Of a DNA stretch of 64,000 nucleotides, positions 33,076 through 43,191 are shown piece after piece (position 1 is the stretch's first letter; each line of letters starts with the position of its first letter). Source of the DNA: Lepidodermella squamata (lineage: Eukaryota; Gastrotricha); contig JBLDXI010000042.1 of the NCBI GenBank assembly GCA_047495785.1, forward strand, positions 992,001 through 1,056,000. Direction: 5' to 3'. The notes below the pieces were generated by a model, which saw only the letters and a program-made list of their open reading frames with translations, searched no databases and was not told the origin of the DNA. The position numbers were made by a program, and so were the translations under genes.

Positions 33076-34398
33076 ATGAAAACAGCAGTCATATACTTGC
33101 TTTCCACGATTATTATTTCTTCAACCCAAGCTGATCAATGGTGGACGGATGAGGGTGGTGATTCGACACATTCTGGCTACCGGCCTGACATTCTTGGAGA
33201 GGCCTCGCCTAGTATGGAATTCGGCAAACGCTGGGAAAAAACTGTGCGCCCTGTCGATGGCTACATAACCCTTAACCAACCTTTGGTCTTCCAAGGCTTG
33301 ATCTACCTTCAAAGCAACAAAGGCACATTCTACGTAATCCGCGAAACCGATGGCGAATTGGCTGCAACAATCAGCATAGAGAGCCCCAATGCGGACAGCC
33401 AAATGATAGCCCAGCCTTTGATCTGCTATGGCAGTAATGAGAGGCCGTATTTAATTTCTCGAATTGATAAGATAACCCTTCGAAAGACGGTGTTTCTTGC
33501 AATTGATATTGAGACGAGGCAAATAACAAGTAAAACATACGACCTACTGCAAGCTGCAACCTTCGCCACAGATTTCCGCATGTCCTGCAGTCAGAGGTAC
33601 GGCATGTTGTACGCAAAAGGAACTGAGAACGGGAAAAGAGTTAAGGCCATGTCCATACCAGATTTTCAGCAACAATTCGACGAGGGGTTAAATGATAATA
33701 ACTCAGTTTATTCGTCTGCAATCTATGAGGAACGGGTCTTCATCTCATCTATAGGCCGGCTTTATGAATTGAATCCTCTCAGCGGAGCCATTTTGAACGA
33801 GATTTCTCTGGAATCGAACGCCGAGGGTTTGTGGACACCTATTGTCGTAAACAATATGATTATTGCTGTTACCTTTGAGTATAAGGACGGTATAAGCCAG
33901 ACGAATTTGCATGGTATAGACCTTACAGTCCCTACGCCCATAGTCAAATGGACAACTCAAGCTGTCAGCAGCACTACAATATCGACAATAATGGCTAGCG
34001 ATGGAAATTTTACATATTTCGTTAGACCAGAGGACAAAACGTCGATTGCAGTTATCCGCAACACCGATGGAAAGTGGGTGAAAACCATGCAATGCAAAGC
34101 CTCACAGTTGCCTTTAGGTTCTCACCTAATTGTAACTGAAGATTTCATCTTCACAGAAGCCTGCTCGTATCTAACGGCCTTTAACAAAACAAGTGGCGCT
34201 AGTGTGCTGCAGACAAATTTTGACGCCGACACTGTGACATATCACGATGGCACGATCTATGCTATTCAACTCTTCGATCCGCCGATTATTGGATCTTACA
34301 GGGTCAGTGAAGATGAATCAAACTCGGCTCATCCTTGTTCTCCACCGTACTTTTCCTTATGGATATTGGCTCTGCTTGCTATTAAATTCCATACTTGA
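33076..34398 (+). CDS. Secreted or GPI-anchored PQQ-type beta-propeller protein
   Basis: An intronless frame of 440 residues from ATG 33076 (an in-frame ATG at 33064 adds four residues). The leader is MKTAVIYLLSTIIISSTQA. The body begins WWTDEGGDSTHSGYRPD, like the W...GGxxxHxGY opening of PQQ/WD-like quinoprotein propeller proteins, and shows repeated beta-strand blocks (LVFQGLIYLQSNKGTFYVI, SAIYEERVFISSIGRLYELN, VVNNMIIAVTFEYKDG, YHDGTIYAIQLF). The C-terminus (HPCSPPYFSLWILALLAIKF) is a hydrophobic tail after small residues, compatible with a GPI signal or single membrane anchor. Cofactor use cannot be told. The absence of introns where most neighbours have them could reflect retroposition or horizontal origin, but the animal-type leader and tail argue for a settled gene. 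Confidence 0.78.
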   Translation: MKTAVIYLLSTIIISSTQADQWWTDEGGDSTHSGYRPDILGEASPSMEFGKRWEKTVRPVDGYITLNQPLVFQGLIYLQSNKGTFYVIRETDGELAATISIESPNADSQMIAQPLICYGSNERPYLISRIDKITLRKTVFLAIDIETRQITSKTYDLLQAATFATDFRMSCSQRYGMLYAKGTENGKRVKAMSIPDFQQQFDEGLNDNNSVYSSAIYEERVFISSIGRLYELNPLSGAILNEISLESNAEGLWTPIVVNNMIIAVTFEYKDGISQTNLHGIDLTVPTPIVKWTTQAVSSTTISTIMASDGNFTYFVRPEDKTSIAVIRNTDGKWVKTMQCKASQLPLGSHLIVTEDFIFTEACSYLTAFNKTSGASVLQTNFDADTVTYHDGTIYAIQLFDPPIIGSYRVSEDESNSAHPCSPPYFSLWILALLAIKFHT

Positions 34399-35249
34399 AT
34401 GAATACATTAATGGGAAATGATCAATCTCGTTCGAAGCACTCATATTCGTAAGACATATCAATCGGTGTCCCTTATTATGTTAACAGCCTTAATTGTAAC
34501 TAAATTTGCTCAACAAAAGTACCAAGAAATGCTTGAGCTCACCTCTATTGAACATCAAAACAGTTAAGCTTATTCTGCGCCGAGTTCTACTAATTCCTTC
34601 CCACATTTCCAACAGTTATTTATGCCGCATCCAACATGACCGGATCTAAGCTCGAAATCCCGAATTTTGATTGTTGTTTCTCCCGGAGGCAAATTCAGCT
34701 GTTCGAGAAAAACGACTGGAACCATTATATGCCCTAGTTTTTCATCACTTGGTGCTTGCGTGGAATCTTCTTGACTTCATTCAGGCGAGCCGCGATTTAG
34801 CAGCCTGTTTGGCACGCGTCGCCATGTTGAGTTGTTTACGAGAAGAACGGTTCAGGGTCCAAACGTGAGAAGAATGAATGGAAAACTCGAACGATGGACT
34901 TTGCCCTCGACCAGGATCGAACCGCCTCTTGTCGATGCCTGGTTGGCTGGTATGAGCGAATCGGGAAAAATGAATACCTTGCCTTTAGGTGAGCTGAAGA
35001 CGACGCCGAATAGCAGTACACAGTAGGATTGTGTTGAGTCAGTAATAAATATTGTATTTTAATCGTGCAAGCGCCGTCGCAATCAGGTGTTAGGAAACCT
35101 GGTACGCACTTCACGTCCCCTTAGAATTCGAAAATCGATACGCAGATATTAACAGCCTTCAGCGAGCAAAATTTGCAATTAAACATAATCAGTGTCTGTC
35201 TCTTTCAGCGCGTTGCCATGGCACCTGTCTCAAGACGTAGCAACGGTCT

Positions 35250-35483
35250 AAAGTATGCGTAATATTTTTTTTGCATCGCATTTTTTCAATAACTTTTCAA
35301 CCATGAGGAATGTTTTAAAGTTTTCGTCACCAATTTTTTCTCTCGCACCCAATTCAAATGAAAATTTGAGGAAAGTTTACCGCAGACTAGATCTATCGAC
35401 TGGTGAAAACCACTTTAAAACATTCCTCATGGTTGAAAAGTTATTGAAAAAATGCGATGCAAAAAAAATATTACGCATACTTT
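35250..35483. repeat. Foldback/MITE with perfect 71-bp inverted arms
   Basis: 35250-35320 and 35413-35483 are exact reverse complements (ends AAAGTATGCGTAATATTTTT and AAAAATATTACGCATACTTT) around a 92-bp centre. The inner right part (GTTTACCGCAGACTAGATCT) is also found diverged at 37245-37320 (GTTTACCGTACACTAGATCT). Confidence 0.85.
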
Positions 35484-35526
35484 ATTTTTAGCTCCTGTAT
35501 TCAATTACAGCCCTCTTTATAGCTTT

Positions 35527-35576
35527 CCCTTGTTTAAAGACCGGGTCTGGCGCCCGACCCAGTGCCTTTATCGCAC
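35527..35576. repeat. Dispersed CCTTGTTTAAAGA...GTGCCTTTATCG repeat
   Basis: Contains CCGGGTCTGGCGCCCGACCC, nearly palindromic. A diverged copy is at 47387-47435. Confidence 0.55.
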
Positions 35577-35844
35577 TGTACATATATATTCAAGCTTATT
35601 TTTCTTCGCATGAAAGCACTCGCAAATTTGTCTTTTGTATTGCGTGGACGATAGGAAACTTCCGTAAAAACCTGCGATAAAAATAAAAGCCTTATATCAT
35701 CCTCTACAAATGAGGGAGGCATTGCCTTATCTAATAGATTACCCCCGAATACGAAAATAAAATAATGAAGTTCCAATTACAAAAGTCGGGTTCGCCTATA
35801 TTTATATTCCATATTCCGTCCTAGACCTCAAGCATCAACTAGTG

Positions 35845-36729
35845 ATGTCGTTGTCGAAAAGTTTAACGGAAAAGTTCTCGGACATTATTTTTCAGGGAAA
35901 AGTTACTTGGAGCCCTTCTCTGTGGAATGGTAGAATTTCAACTTCCTGGGGTGTTAAAGACTTGTTCCTCGGTTCGTGCTTTACATATTGGGTGCTTTAC
36001 GACTGTGGGCAAAACTCATTCATCTCCTGCATCTATGCAAAGGACAAATATGGTGTCGTCATTAATTATGCAGCGCTCAACTTGATGGTTCTTACTCGTC
36101 TGCTTGCCCAAAACTCACTTGAGTTCACGAAAGAGTTGTACAAGCAGGCGAAAGTTGACATTCCTGCCGAATGGGGGCCTATGGCTGTGCAAACAGTAAC
36201 CAACTACGGAGCTCACAATGAAATCAACATAAAGACCACATTGAACATAATCCGTCCAGAATATATAATCTGTGAATGTTTTTTAACTCCGTTACGAATT
36301 CTTTGCTTCAATTTTATCTTCAAGAACAACACCGACGACGACTGGGTACTTTCGACTATTTGCTTTTGAACGATATTCTACAAATATATGTTTCATTTTC
36401 AGAAACACCGGCTGACACATGGTGCTTCTGTTGGTTTGTTGGTTGGAGCAACGTTTATTTCCATGAATATCAGAGCAAATGACCCAGAGCGAGGTTGGAT
36501 TATACCGTGGAAAATGATAAAGTTCGGAGCTGCATTTGCAGCAGTTGGCTACGGGCCTAAAAACGTGGTTGGTATATTATTTGCGCACACGGCTTGGGGG
36601 CGGCAAGGCGAACAATGGCTGAAAAACCAGAAAGTGAAATATTGTTTGAACTTTCTCACGATGTTCTTTGAAGCGCTGGCAATTCAAGAAACGATACCTC
36701 CGTTTGATCCTTTTGTCTCGTGGGAGTGA
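35845..36729 (+). CDS. Unrecognised two-exon protein, 275 residues
   Basis: Exons 35845-36345 and 36403-36729, joined by a 57-nt GTACTT...TTTCAG intron in phase 0. The ATG at 35845 is the first in frame (MSLSKSLTEKFSDIIF). There is no signal peptide. The middle and end have moderately hydrophobic segments (NYAALNLMVLTRLLA, ASVGLLVGATFISMNI, MIKFGAAFAAVGYGPKNVVG) that could be membrane helices, and a conserved-looking HGASVGLLVGA block at the exon junction. I do not recognise the family. The splice is supported because reading through gives a stop within 20 codons and both exons carry smooth protein-like composition. Confidence 0.65.
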
Positions 36730-37661
36730 TGTCCGGGAAGGAATCGACCTCATCGTACATCGTACGGATTTATGACGTTAATAAACAAATTAATCCGGTT
36801 AAATAATCGAAAATGAGTGTCTCAATTCAACACAGTCCTGCTACAATTTGTCAGATTTTGCGCTCTCTGGCGATGAGTTGAGAAGGCACTGTGACTCCAC
36901 TATGGGGCCCGAAAATACCCCCTAGTTCCAGGATCCTACTTCGCGCAGTGCAGTGGATTCAAGTCTCTTACGGTGGGTCACCGATTTATCTACAAAATTC
37001 ATCCGCTACCTGAAATTGGCTTACCAAGCGCCGGATAATGTTTTGTGGATTATGAACTTTCCTCTGGGTTCAAAATTGAAGTTCTTGGTTGTAGGGACCT
37101 AATTCTCAGCGAAGAAGATTGCCCGATAAAGCCTCTCTGCATGCCATTCAACCACAATTTTGGAAGTTTTTGCTGACATCTCAAGCATTTTCACCGCCGA
37201 TTTTATTCAGATCTCGAATCTGATTCCAAGGAGAATTTCAGAAAGGTTTACCGTACACTAGATCTATATCGAATGTTGGAAAACCGCTTCGAAACATTTA
37301 CAATGATTTATTACGAGACAAAGATAATATTGTCCGTAATTTATTAAAATGGCTTAACAAACACAAATAAATTAATTTTGCGATTAATTTGTTCGGAATT
37401 GAAGCAGTTTTAAATGTCCCAAGTAGCAAGCATCAGTAGGACGCGGTCTTGGATCCTACTGGAGCTGCGGGGGATGGGAATTTTGTTTTGCTCTACTCGC
37501 CAAAAATGACAAAGTGATTTTAACTTAAAAAAATGGGTACTGTAATCCTAGATAGCGATCCAAATCTAACGACCTCTGTTCTAATTCACATCACGCGCTA
37601 GCTCACCGAATGCGTTGAGAGACATTCATGATAAGTACTATAGTCAATGAGCGGCTAAATG
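36730..37661. other. Intergenic with repeat fragments
   Basis: A GGATCCTACTTCGCGCAGTG repeat end at about 36915-36955 and a diverged copy of the 35.25-kb foldback element at about 37190-37345. No gene seen. Confidence 0.5.
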
Positions 37662-39274
37662 ATGAAATTCCTAACGCTTTCTGTTATATTATCTTTTAAA
37701 GTCGTACAAATCGACGCTGTAATCAAGTCAATATCTCACCACTCTGTATCTCATCAAGGTAACTAAAATTTGGGTGCGCTCATTCCTTTCTTACATTCTA
37801 ATTATTGTTTATTCCGATCGAAAAGGAAAGCCATGCAATAGGCCGGATTTCAAAGATGTTAAAAAGCCGAAAGCGAGAATTTTCAATGGCGATCGATTCC
37901 TGGGTCCAGCCCAATGGATAGGTGTGGTCATGTTTCAGTAAGTGCCCGCAATGAATTAACAATAACAGATCCAAAAATCATCGAATTGTTAGCAACAAGA
38001 ATGGAACTTTGGAAAGCAATTTTGGGTAATTTGATCATGAATTCAAGTTTCAAAGGCTGAAAATATCTTAGAAAGTACAATGGCCCATGCACTGGGTTCC
38101 TGATCGATGATGTGTGGGTACTGACAGCCGCCCATTGCATGGCTTTTAACGAACAGTTGATGTAAGAAACACCCAGCTTTTTCGACTATGAAATCTTATT
38201 GGTGCCAATTTTTCAAGGCGATGGGACCACAACTCATATTTTCACCCGCAGACGTGTAACAGAACCTATGATGTCGTCTTCCGATTTGGGAAGGGCCCTG
38301 TCAATTCTGACCCGGCTAAGACACCCTATGTCGACATTCCAGTTGATCATTACGTTTACCACAGCGACTTCAAATCAGGTTTTACTTCAATTTTTTATAA
38401 AGTTAATTTCTCATAGTTTCTCCAAGGCGATCCGACTGCTTTTGGCGACATAGCTCTGCTACATCTTCACATTGTGAGATCAACGGATAAGGGCTATACA
38501 ACCGCTAAAGCAAATGAGCGGCATCTTTGCCTCCCAAATTCAGACGATAAATTAGAGGCTTTGCCAGAAATCAGCAAAGATCCTGATCACACCTGCATTG
38601 CAATTGGTTTACATTTCGAATTTTTCCGAAAATCTTCGCTAGAATGTTGATTTGTAGGCTACGGATTGCGGTATCCATGGGATGACAGCGGTTCGAACTT
38701 TGCTCTCATCGGTAAGATTCAGCTGGGAGCAAGCAAGATTTGCAACCAGCATCGCACCTTCACGAAAGACGGGCCCGAGATTTGTTTCACGGGCTATGTT
38801 GACCAATCGAAAATTCCTAAGGTTAGCGATCCAAGGGATGAAACTGAAGTAGCGGCCGCTCGTATATCAGCCACCACCTTGACTTGTAAAGGAGATTCTG
38901 GCGGGCCTGTTTTCTGCCCTGATCGCTCTACCAGCCCTCCGAAATTTAAACTCTACGGCTTATCGATAGGCGGTACTGGGCAGATATGCGGGCTTCATAA
39001 TGTATCAATTGCTACCAGTCTGTTACACTACGGCAGTTGGCTGGACAAATTCTGGACCTTATGGCCAGGGTGGATGGGTAAATTTGAATGCGAACAGCAT
39101 ATACGTTCTGCGACCAAGTATTGTTTCGAGGTGATGCGACGGCCGTGCAATGGGGATATAAAATGTGGGCAAAACAAGACGCATCGAGCGGTTAACTACA
39201 ACAAACGAAGCTATTGGCACGTTAATTCGAATGACCCAAAATACATTGTTCACTCCGCATTTTATTGCCAATAA
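37662..39274 (+). CDS. Trypsin-like serine protease, copy 3 (intact)
   Basis: Seven exons: 37662-37758, 37826-37937, 37969-38025, 38072-38161, 38218-38378, 38427-38606 and 38658-39274; 437 residues in frame. Introns are 67, 31, 46, 56, 48 and 51 nt. Leader MKFLTLSVILSFKVVQIDA, a propeptide-like part with GKPCNRPDF and KARIFNGDRF (the activation-site region), then the S1 fold with the triad motifs LTAAHC (His), FGDIALLHL (Asp) and CKGDSGGPVFC (Ser). A C-terminal extension of about 110 residues (from YGSWLDKFWTLWP) carries six or so Cys and ends HSAFYCQ; it is shared with copy 1 and is not part of a standard trypsin. Secreted endopeptidase; substrate unknown. Skipping the 57-nt third exon would also keep frame. 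AATAAA overlaps the stop codon. Confidence 0.88.
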
Positions 39275-39382
39275 ACCAATTTCTTTGAATTAACCGCATT
39301 TTCAACAGGCTTTTAGTCAAATAAAAGGGGGCGCGAGCGAGGCGGCTAGCTTACGCAAGTATGAAGATGTTTTATGTACGGT

Positions 39383-39428
39383 ACAACGATTTTCCTGCTT
39401 CCTAGCTAGGAAGCAGGAAAATCGTTGT
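39383..39428. repeat. 46-bp perfect palindrome
   Basis: ACAACGATTTTCCTGCTTCC followed by TAG|CTA and its exact reverse complement; no spacer. It would extrude as a 23-bp hairpin. Confidence 0.9.
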
Positions 39429-39430
39429 AA

Positions 39431-39626
39431 CGTATTACCGCGCTTTGAGTGTCATGCCACTATAGCTCGTTTTACAGTGGCATGTCACTATGCCCCGTTT
39501 ATAGTGGCATGCCAAATTAAATTTCAATGCAAAACATTAGGTGCCACTATAATCGAGGAAATTGAAAAAGGGTCAAAAACCATGTTTCACTTTATAGTGG
39601 CATGACACTCAAAGCGCGGTAATACG
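39431..39626. repeat. MITE with perfect 34-bp inverted ends
   Basis: 39431-39464 (CGTATTACCGCGCTTTGAGT and on) and 39593-39626 are exact reverse complements. Inside, GTGGCATG-type half-sites recur at about 39476 and 39505. It starts two bases after the 46-bp palindrome. Confidence 0.88.
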
Positions 39627-40515
39627 GTAGGAGGAAGCTTTCTGTTACATCGATGCTCTGCTCGATAGAATTCGTTCATACACCCAGACGCCTCTCTGCT
39701 GCGTAATAACCGAACTTATAAAGAAAAGAGCAATCGCCAATAGTCTGATCCGTGACTCCTATACATTGATCGACGTAGCAGGAAGCGTTCCATAACATCA
39801 ACAGGAAGCCTTTCGTTCGATTCGTAAAATCTCGAATCGATCTCACCGTTGTTGGGGCGATGCAGGAATTTTGTAATGCTTCGTTCCTTTTGTTTCCTTA
39901 TCTGAACATTTATGTCCGTCTATATCGGTTCAATCGCTGAAGACTGTCGGCAAATGCCAGCAGTAAACCCGCCTGATTTCGAAACAAATAATTTTCGGGT
40001 GTTTCTAAGCCGTTTCAAAGCCGGGAAACATCAAAGACAGCGGTTTCGACACCCCCAAGCACCGGGTCGTTATTTTAAGACTGGCTATTCGATTTCAGCT
40101 TCTATTGCGTTACCTATAGCTAGAACTATTTGCGATACCCTAGGAGCCGCCGTCGCTAATGCGAACTTTTTCCGAGTTTAGTCAGGGTAATCAGTTGGTT
40201 AAGTGCCGTGCTGCATGATGTTCATCATGGCAGAGCCTGTACCTTGCTCTGTGTGATTTTTATAATAATGGGCCACAAAAGTTGGCGAAAATCTCAAGTT
40301 TCGGAATCCAACGCACCGAGCTCCTATGATATGAAAAGCTAGCATTTAAATAATTGTACGTTCTGATTGATTGATGATGGCACGAAACAGATCAAATAGT
40401 CGAGGCGGAGGAATTTTCACGGTGGCGTTGAAAGCTTCCGTTCTGCTGACATAAGTGCAGAGGGAAGCTGCTCCCTATTCGCATTCTCAGCATCCTTTCT
40501 TTAAATGACAAGCGA

Positions 40516-41792
40516 ATGAACGAAACCTTCAAAGCTCAGTCGAAGCCAACAGCAGCAGCAGTTGTGCTGCCAGGTGGGGCTTGGATTTCGGCTGATATCG
40601 AGGATCGCGGCTTCAATGGCTCGCGGCCGTACTTCATCGGCTGGTTCCACGACCTCAGCAAACCCTCAATCGAAGGTCGACTGCCGTATACGTTGACCAT
40701 TGTCATACTGGCCGTATTCGGGATCGTAGCCAGCATCGCTAACATCGTTGTCTACTACAAACGCCGCGTTAACAACAGCTTCATCATGCTGTGTTGCTTG
40801 CTCGCCGTTCGAAAAATCGCGTGGGCGCTGAATTGCTGCGTCAGCATGCTGATCACGCTACCAACTGGATATTGGGATGCCAGTCCGATCTCGTGTTCGC
40901 TCTTGTTTTTAATATCGGGTTCCGTCGGCGGTTTCGGCGGATGTGTCAACTTTCTCATCAGCTACGAACGCCGCCTCTGCGTCACCTCTGCAAGCATGTA
41001 TCGGACCAGCTCGACTAAAGTAAGAATAATCCGAACCGCAGTTTATCTTCATGAATTCATGTCTTTTCATTCCAGCTTTTGATCCTCGCCGCCGTTTTGT
41101 TCGCAATCTGCATAATCCCTAATATAATATTTACATTCGCCTCGACGCCGACGATGATGCACCAGCGGCTGGTTGTCGAAGGCATCAACAACAACACAGC
41201 CATCGATTTGTGCGGATTTTTCCCGTATCGCTGCGCCGGTTCGGCAGACTCTGTCCTAGTAGTAGTGATCGTTTATCTGGTTTATGTTCAAGCTACAACA
41301 ATTGGACTGGCTCTGAACTATTGGTAACTTTGCCGTTAACTAACGAATATGAGCAATATTCTTGTTCAATTTAGGAAAATATTCTCCCAAATCCGATCAG
41401 TCCGGCGTCGTTGGCGTTTACAGCAAAGCGGGGCTGCGATAGCTAACCAGGAGGCGCAGTGGTACCAGCGCGAGTTGTTCTTCGCCAAACAGTCGATTGC
41501 CTCTGTTCTCGCGAACAACGTGTGCCAAATGCCGCTGGCTGTTCAGATTGCTCTGCAGCTTGGCTACTCAGAGATCGGGCCACGTTACGCTACCGGCGAC
41601 TTCAACAAATACAGCCACGCGTGCATCATGATTGAAATAACCGCATCGGCTGTAGTTCGCATGCTGAAACCCGGACCTGCCAATAATAGCGTCGGCAATG
41701 CTTCGCTGAATGGTAAACTGATTGCAATTGCGCAAAAAACAGACAAAGCTTCATCAACTAGCGAGCAAGGGCGATTCAAGGGCAAATTTTAA
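40516..41792 (+). CDS. Seven-transmembrane receptor (rhodopsin-like GPCR)
   Basis: Three exons: 40516-41019, 41076-41323 and 41375-41792; introns 56 and 51 nt; 389 residues. Hydrophobic segments in order: TM1 (LPYTLTIVILAVFGIVASIA), TM2 (NNSFIMLCCLLAVRKIAWAL), TM3 (LLFLISGSVGGFGGCVNFLI) followed by YERR in the place of the DRY motif, TM4 (LLILAAVLFAICIIPNIIF), TM5 (SVLVVVIVYLVYVQATTIGL), TM6 (SIASVLANNVCQMPLAVQIA) and a shorter TM7 (CIMIEITASAVVRML). The extracellular N-terminus is about 60 residues with NxT/S sites. The third intracellular loop is basic (RSVRRRWRLQQ). The canonical NPxxY and CWxP motifs are not clear, so this is a divergent, lineage-specific receptor; ligand unknown. Confidence 0.75.
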
Positions 41793-43191
41793 AAATAATT
41801 AAAATTTCGACGAAGTAGATCGAGAATAAAAATGAACCCAGCCTCGCTTTTAGATTAGCTTTTAGTAACCGATATACTGAATTTACTTGAGTTAGAATTG
41901 TTAGAGTCCACGATGGAATTGCGACTAAAGCTCGAAAGCCGGATATTCGTTGTAACTTTTTGTTGTATGACCAAATGACCAAATGAATCAGTTTTATTTT
42001 TCGTCCTCTGTGAAAAATGTGATGTTAATATCGTTCACGTCGCGGAAGAACTCGCACTTCGGTTTTTTTTCTCTGATTACAGGACTTTAGTATACAGTTG
42101 ACTGTATTTTTTGTACAGCTCATCTCGGCAGTATTGTTTTCTACGGTATTACAGCTGTAGAATTTGTACAGTAAATACCGGCCGTACATTAGCATACAGT
42201 AATCACACTGTACTGATAAGTACTGCCAAATGCCGTAGTACAGTGAAAATCGTGGAATATGTATCAAAGTATGAATGGCTATAATCGATGGGTCATGTCT
42301 GATGAACGCGTTTTATAAAGCCTTTATACTCGTTTTGACTCATTTCTGGTATTTGGCTGGTATTTGTTACCAGAAAGCCGACCTACTTTACGGCGGCGAC
42401 AAATGAGCTAGCGACAAAATAGACGCATATCATTATTATAGCGTAAAGAAATGTCATGCCCTTGAACGTTTGAAAATTATTAAGAATCACACTGAATTCT
42501 CGGAATTTGAAAAATTACGGTCGTATGACATTTCGGCCCACGACGTTTTAGCCCCGACTTTTCAGTCCCGTCAAATGAGCCGGAAGAGATTTCAGCCCGC
42601 GACATAAGAGCCCTTATTCAAATAAAAATTAGCAACATTTTAGCCGCGACGAGAGACGTTTCAGCCTTAAATGTTTATTTCAAAGACGGCATTCCCTCAT
42701 TCGACATTTTAGTCAGCGACAATTCAGCCCTAATTACTCCCAATAACTTATTGGCCAATTGAGTGCTCTGCCCATAACTATCCAACTCGTCGTAACTGCC
42801 TTGTTCGTTTCGTAAACACTATTCGGCCCGTTGTCAGCTCCCCTGTTGTAGAGGTGAAGTTTTATGGATGAGTGACCAAAACTGAACCAAATTTTCTCAA
42901 TCTTTTAGTTTCACGATAAATTGAGAATTGAGAGGTCTTGATGCACGATATAAATGGCCAACAATCAACATTTTAGGTTGATTTTTAGGTTGAAACTCGG
43001 TGACAATTGATAAAACGTTGTTTTTAACGTAAAACTCATCTTTCTCGCTCGTGCCTGGCCGCAAGCTGGCTCGTGTCGCATGAAAAAAATTTCCAACAAA
43101 AATATTTTATTATTTCAATTTTTATTCAACTATTTAGAACGAACCTTAAAGTGACAAGATTTATTGACTTACATTATCTTCCTGTTACAAA
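41793..43191. other. Intergenic with low-complexity repeats
   Basis: 42.05-42.25 kb is dense in TACAGT/ACTGTA half-sites that can pair with one another. 42.53-42.74 kb is a degenerate tandem array of a ~20-bp motif of the type TTTCAGCCCGCGACAT. No gene. Confidence 0.5.

Larger units (their letters stand above)
34399..35844. other. Intergenic with a perfect inverted repeat
   Basis: No supportable gene; short ORFs at 34.67-35.03 kb have no recognisable domain and start on non-ATG codons. Contains the 71-bp inverted repeat (35250-35483) and a copy of a dispersed CCTTGTTTAAAG repeat (35527-35576). Confidence 0.5.
39275..40515. other. Intergenic with palindromic elements
   Basis: 39383-39626 holds two palindromic structures (below). 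39.65-40.5 kb shows no gene. Confidence 0.5.

Noticed and set aside
34671-35026. Possible small gene at 34.6-35.0 kb
   Set aside because: ORFs start on non-ATG codons and show no recognisable or repeated features; no convincing splice model.
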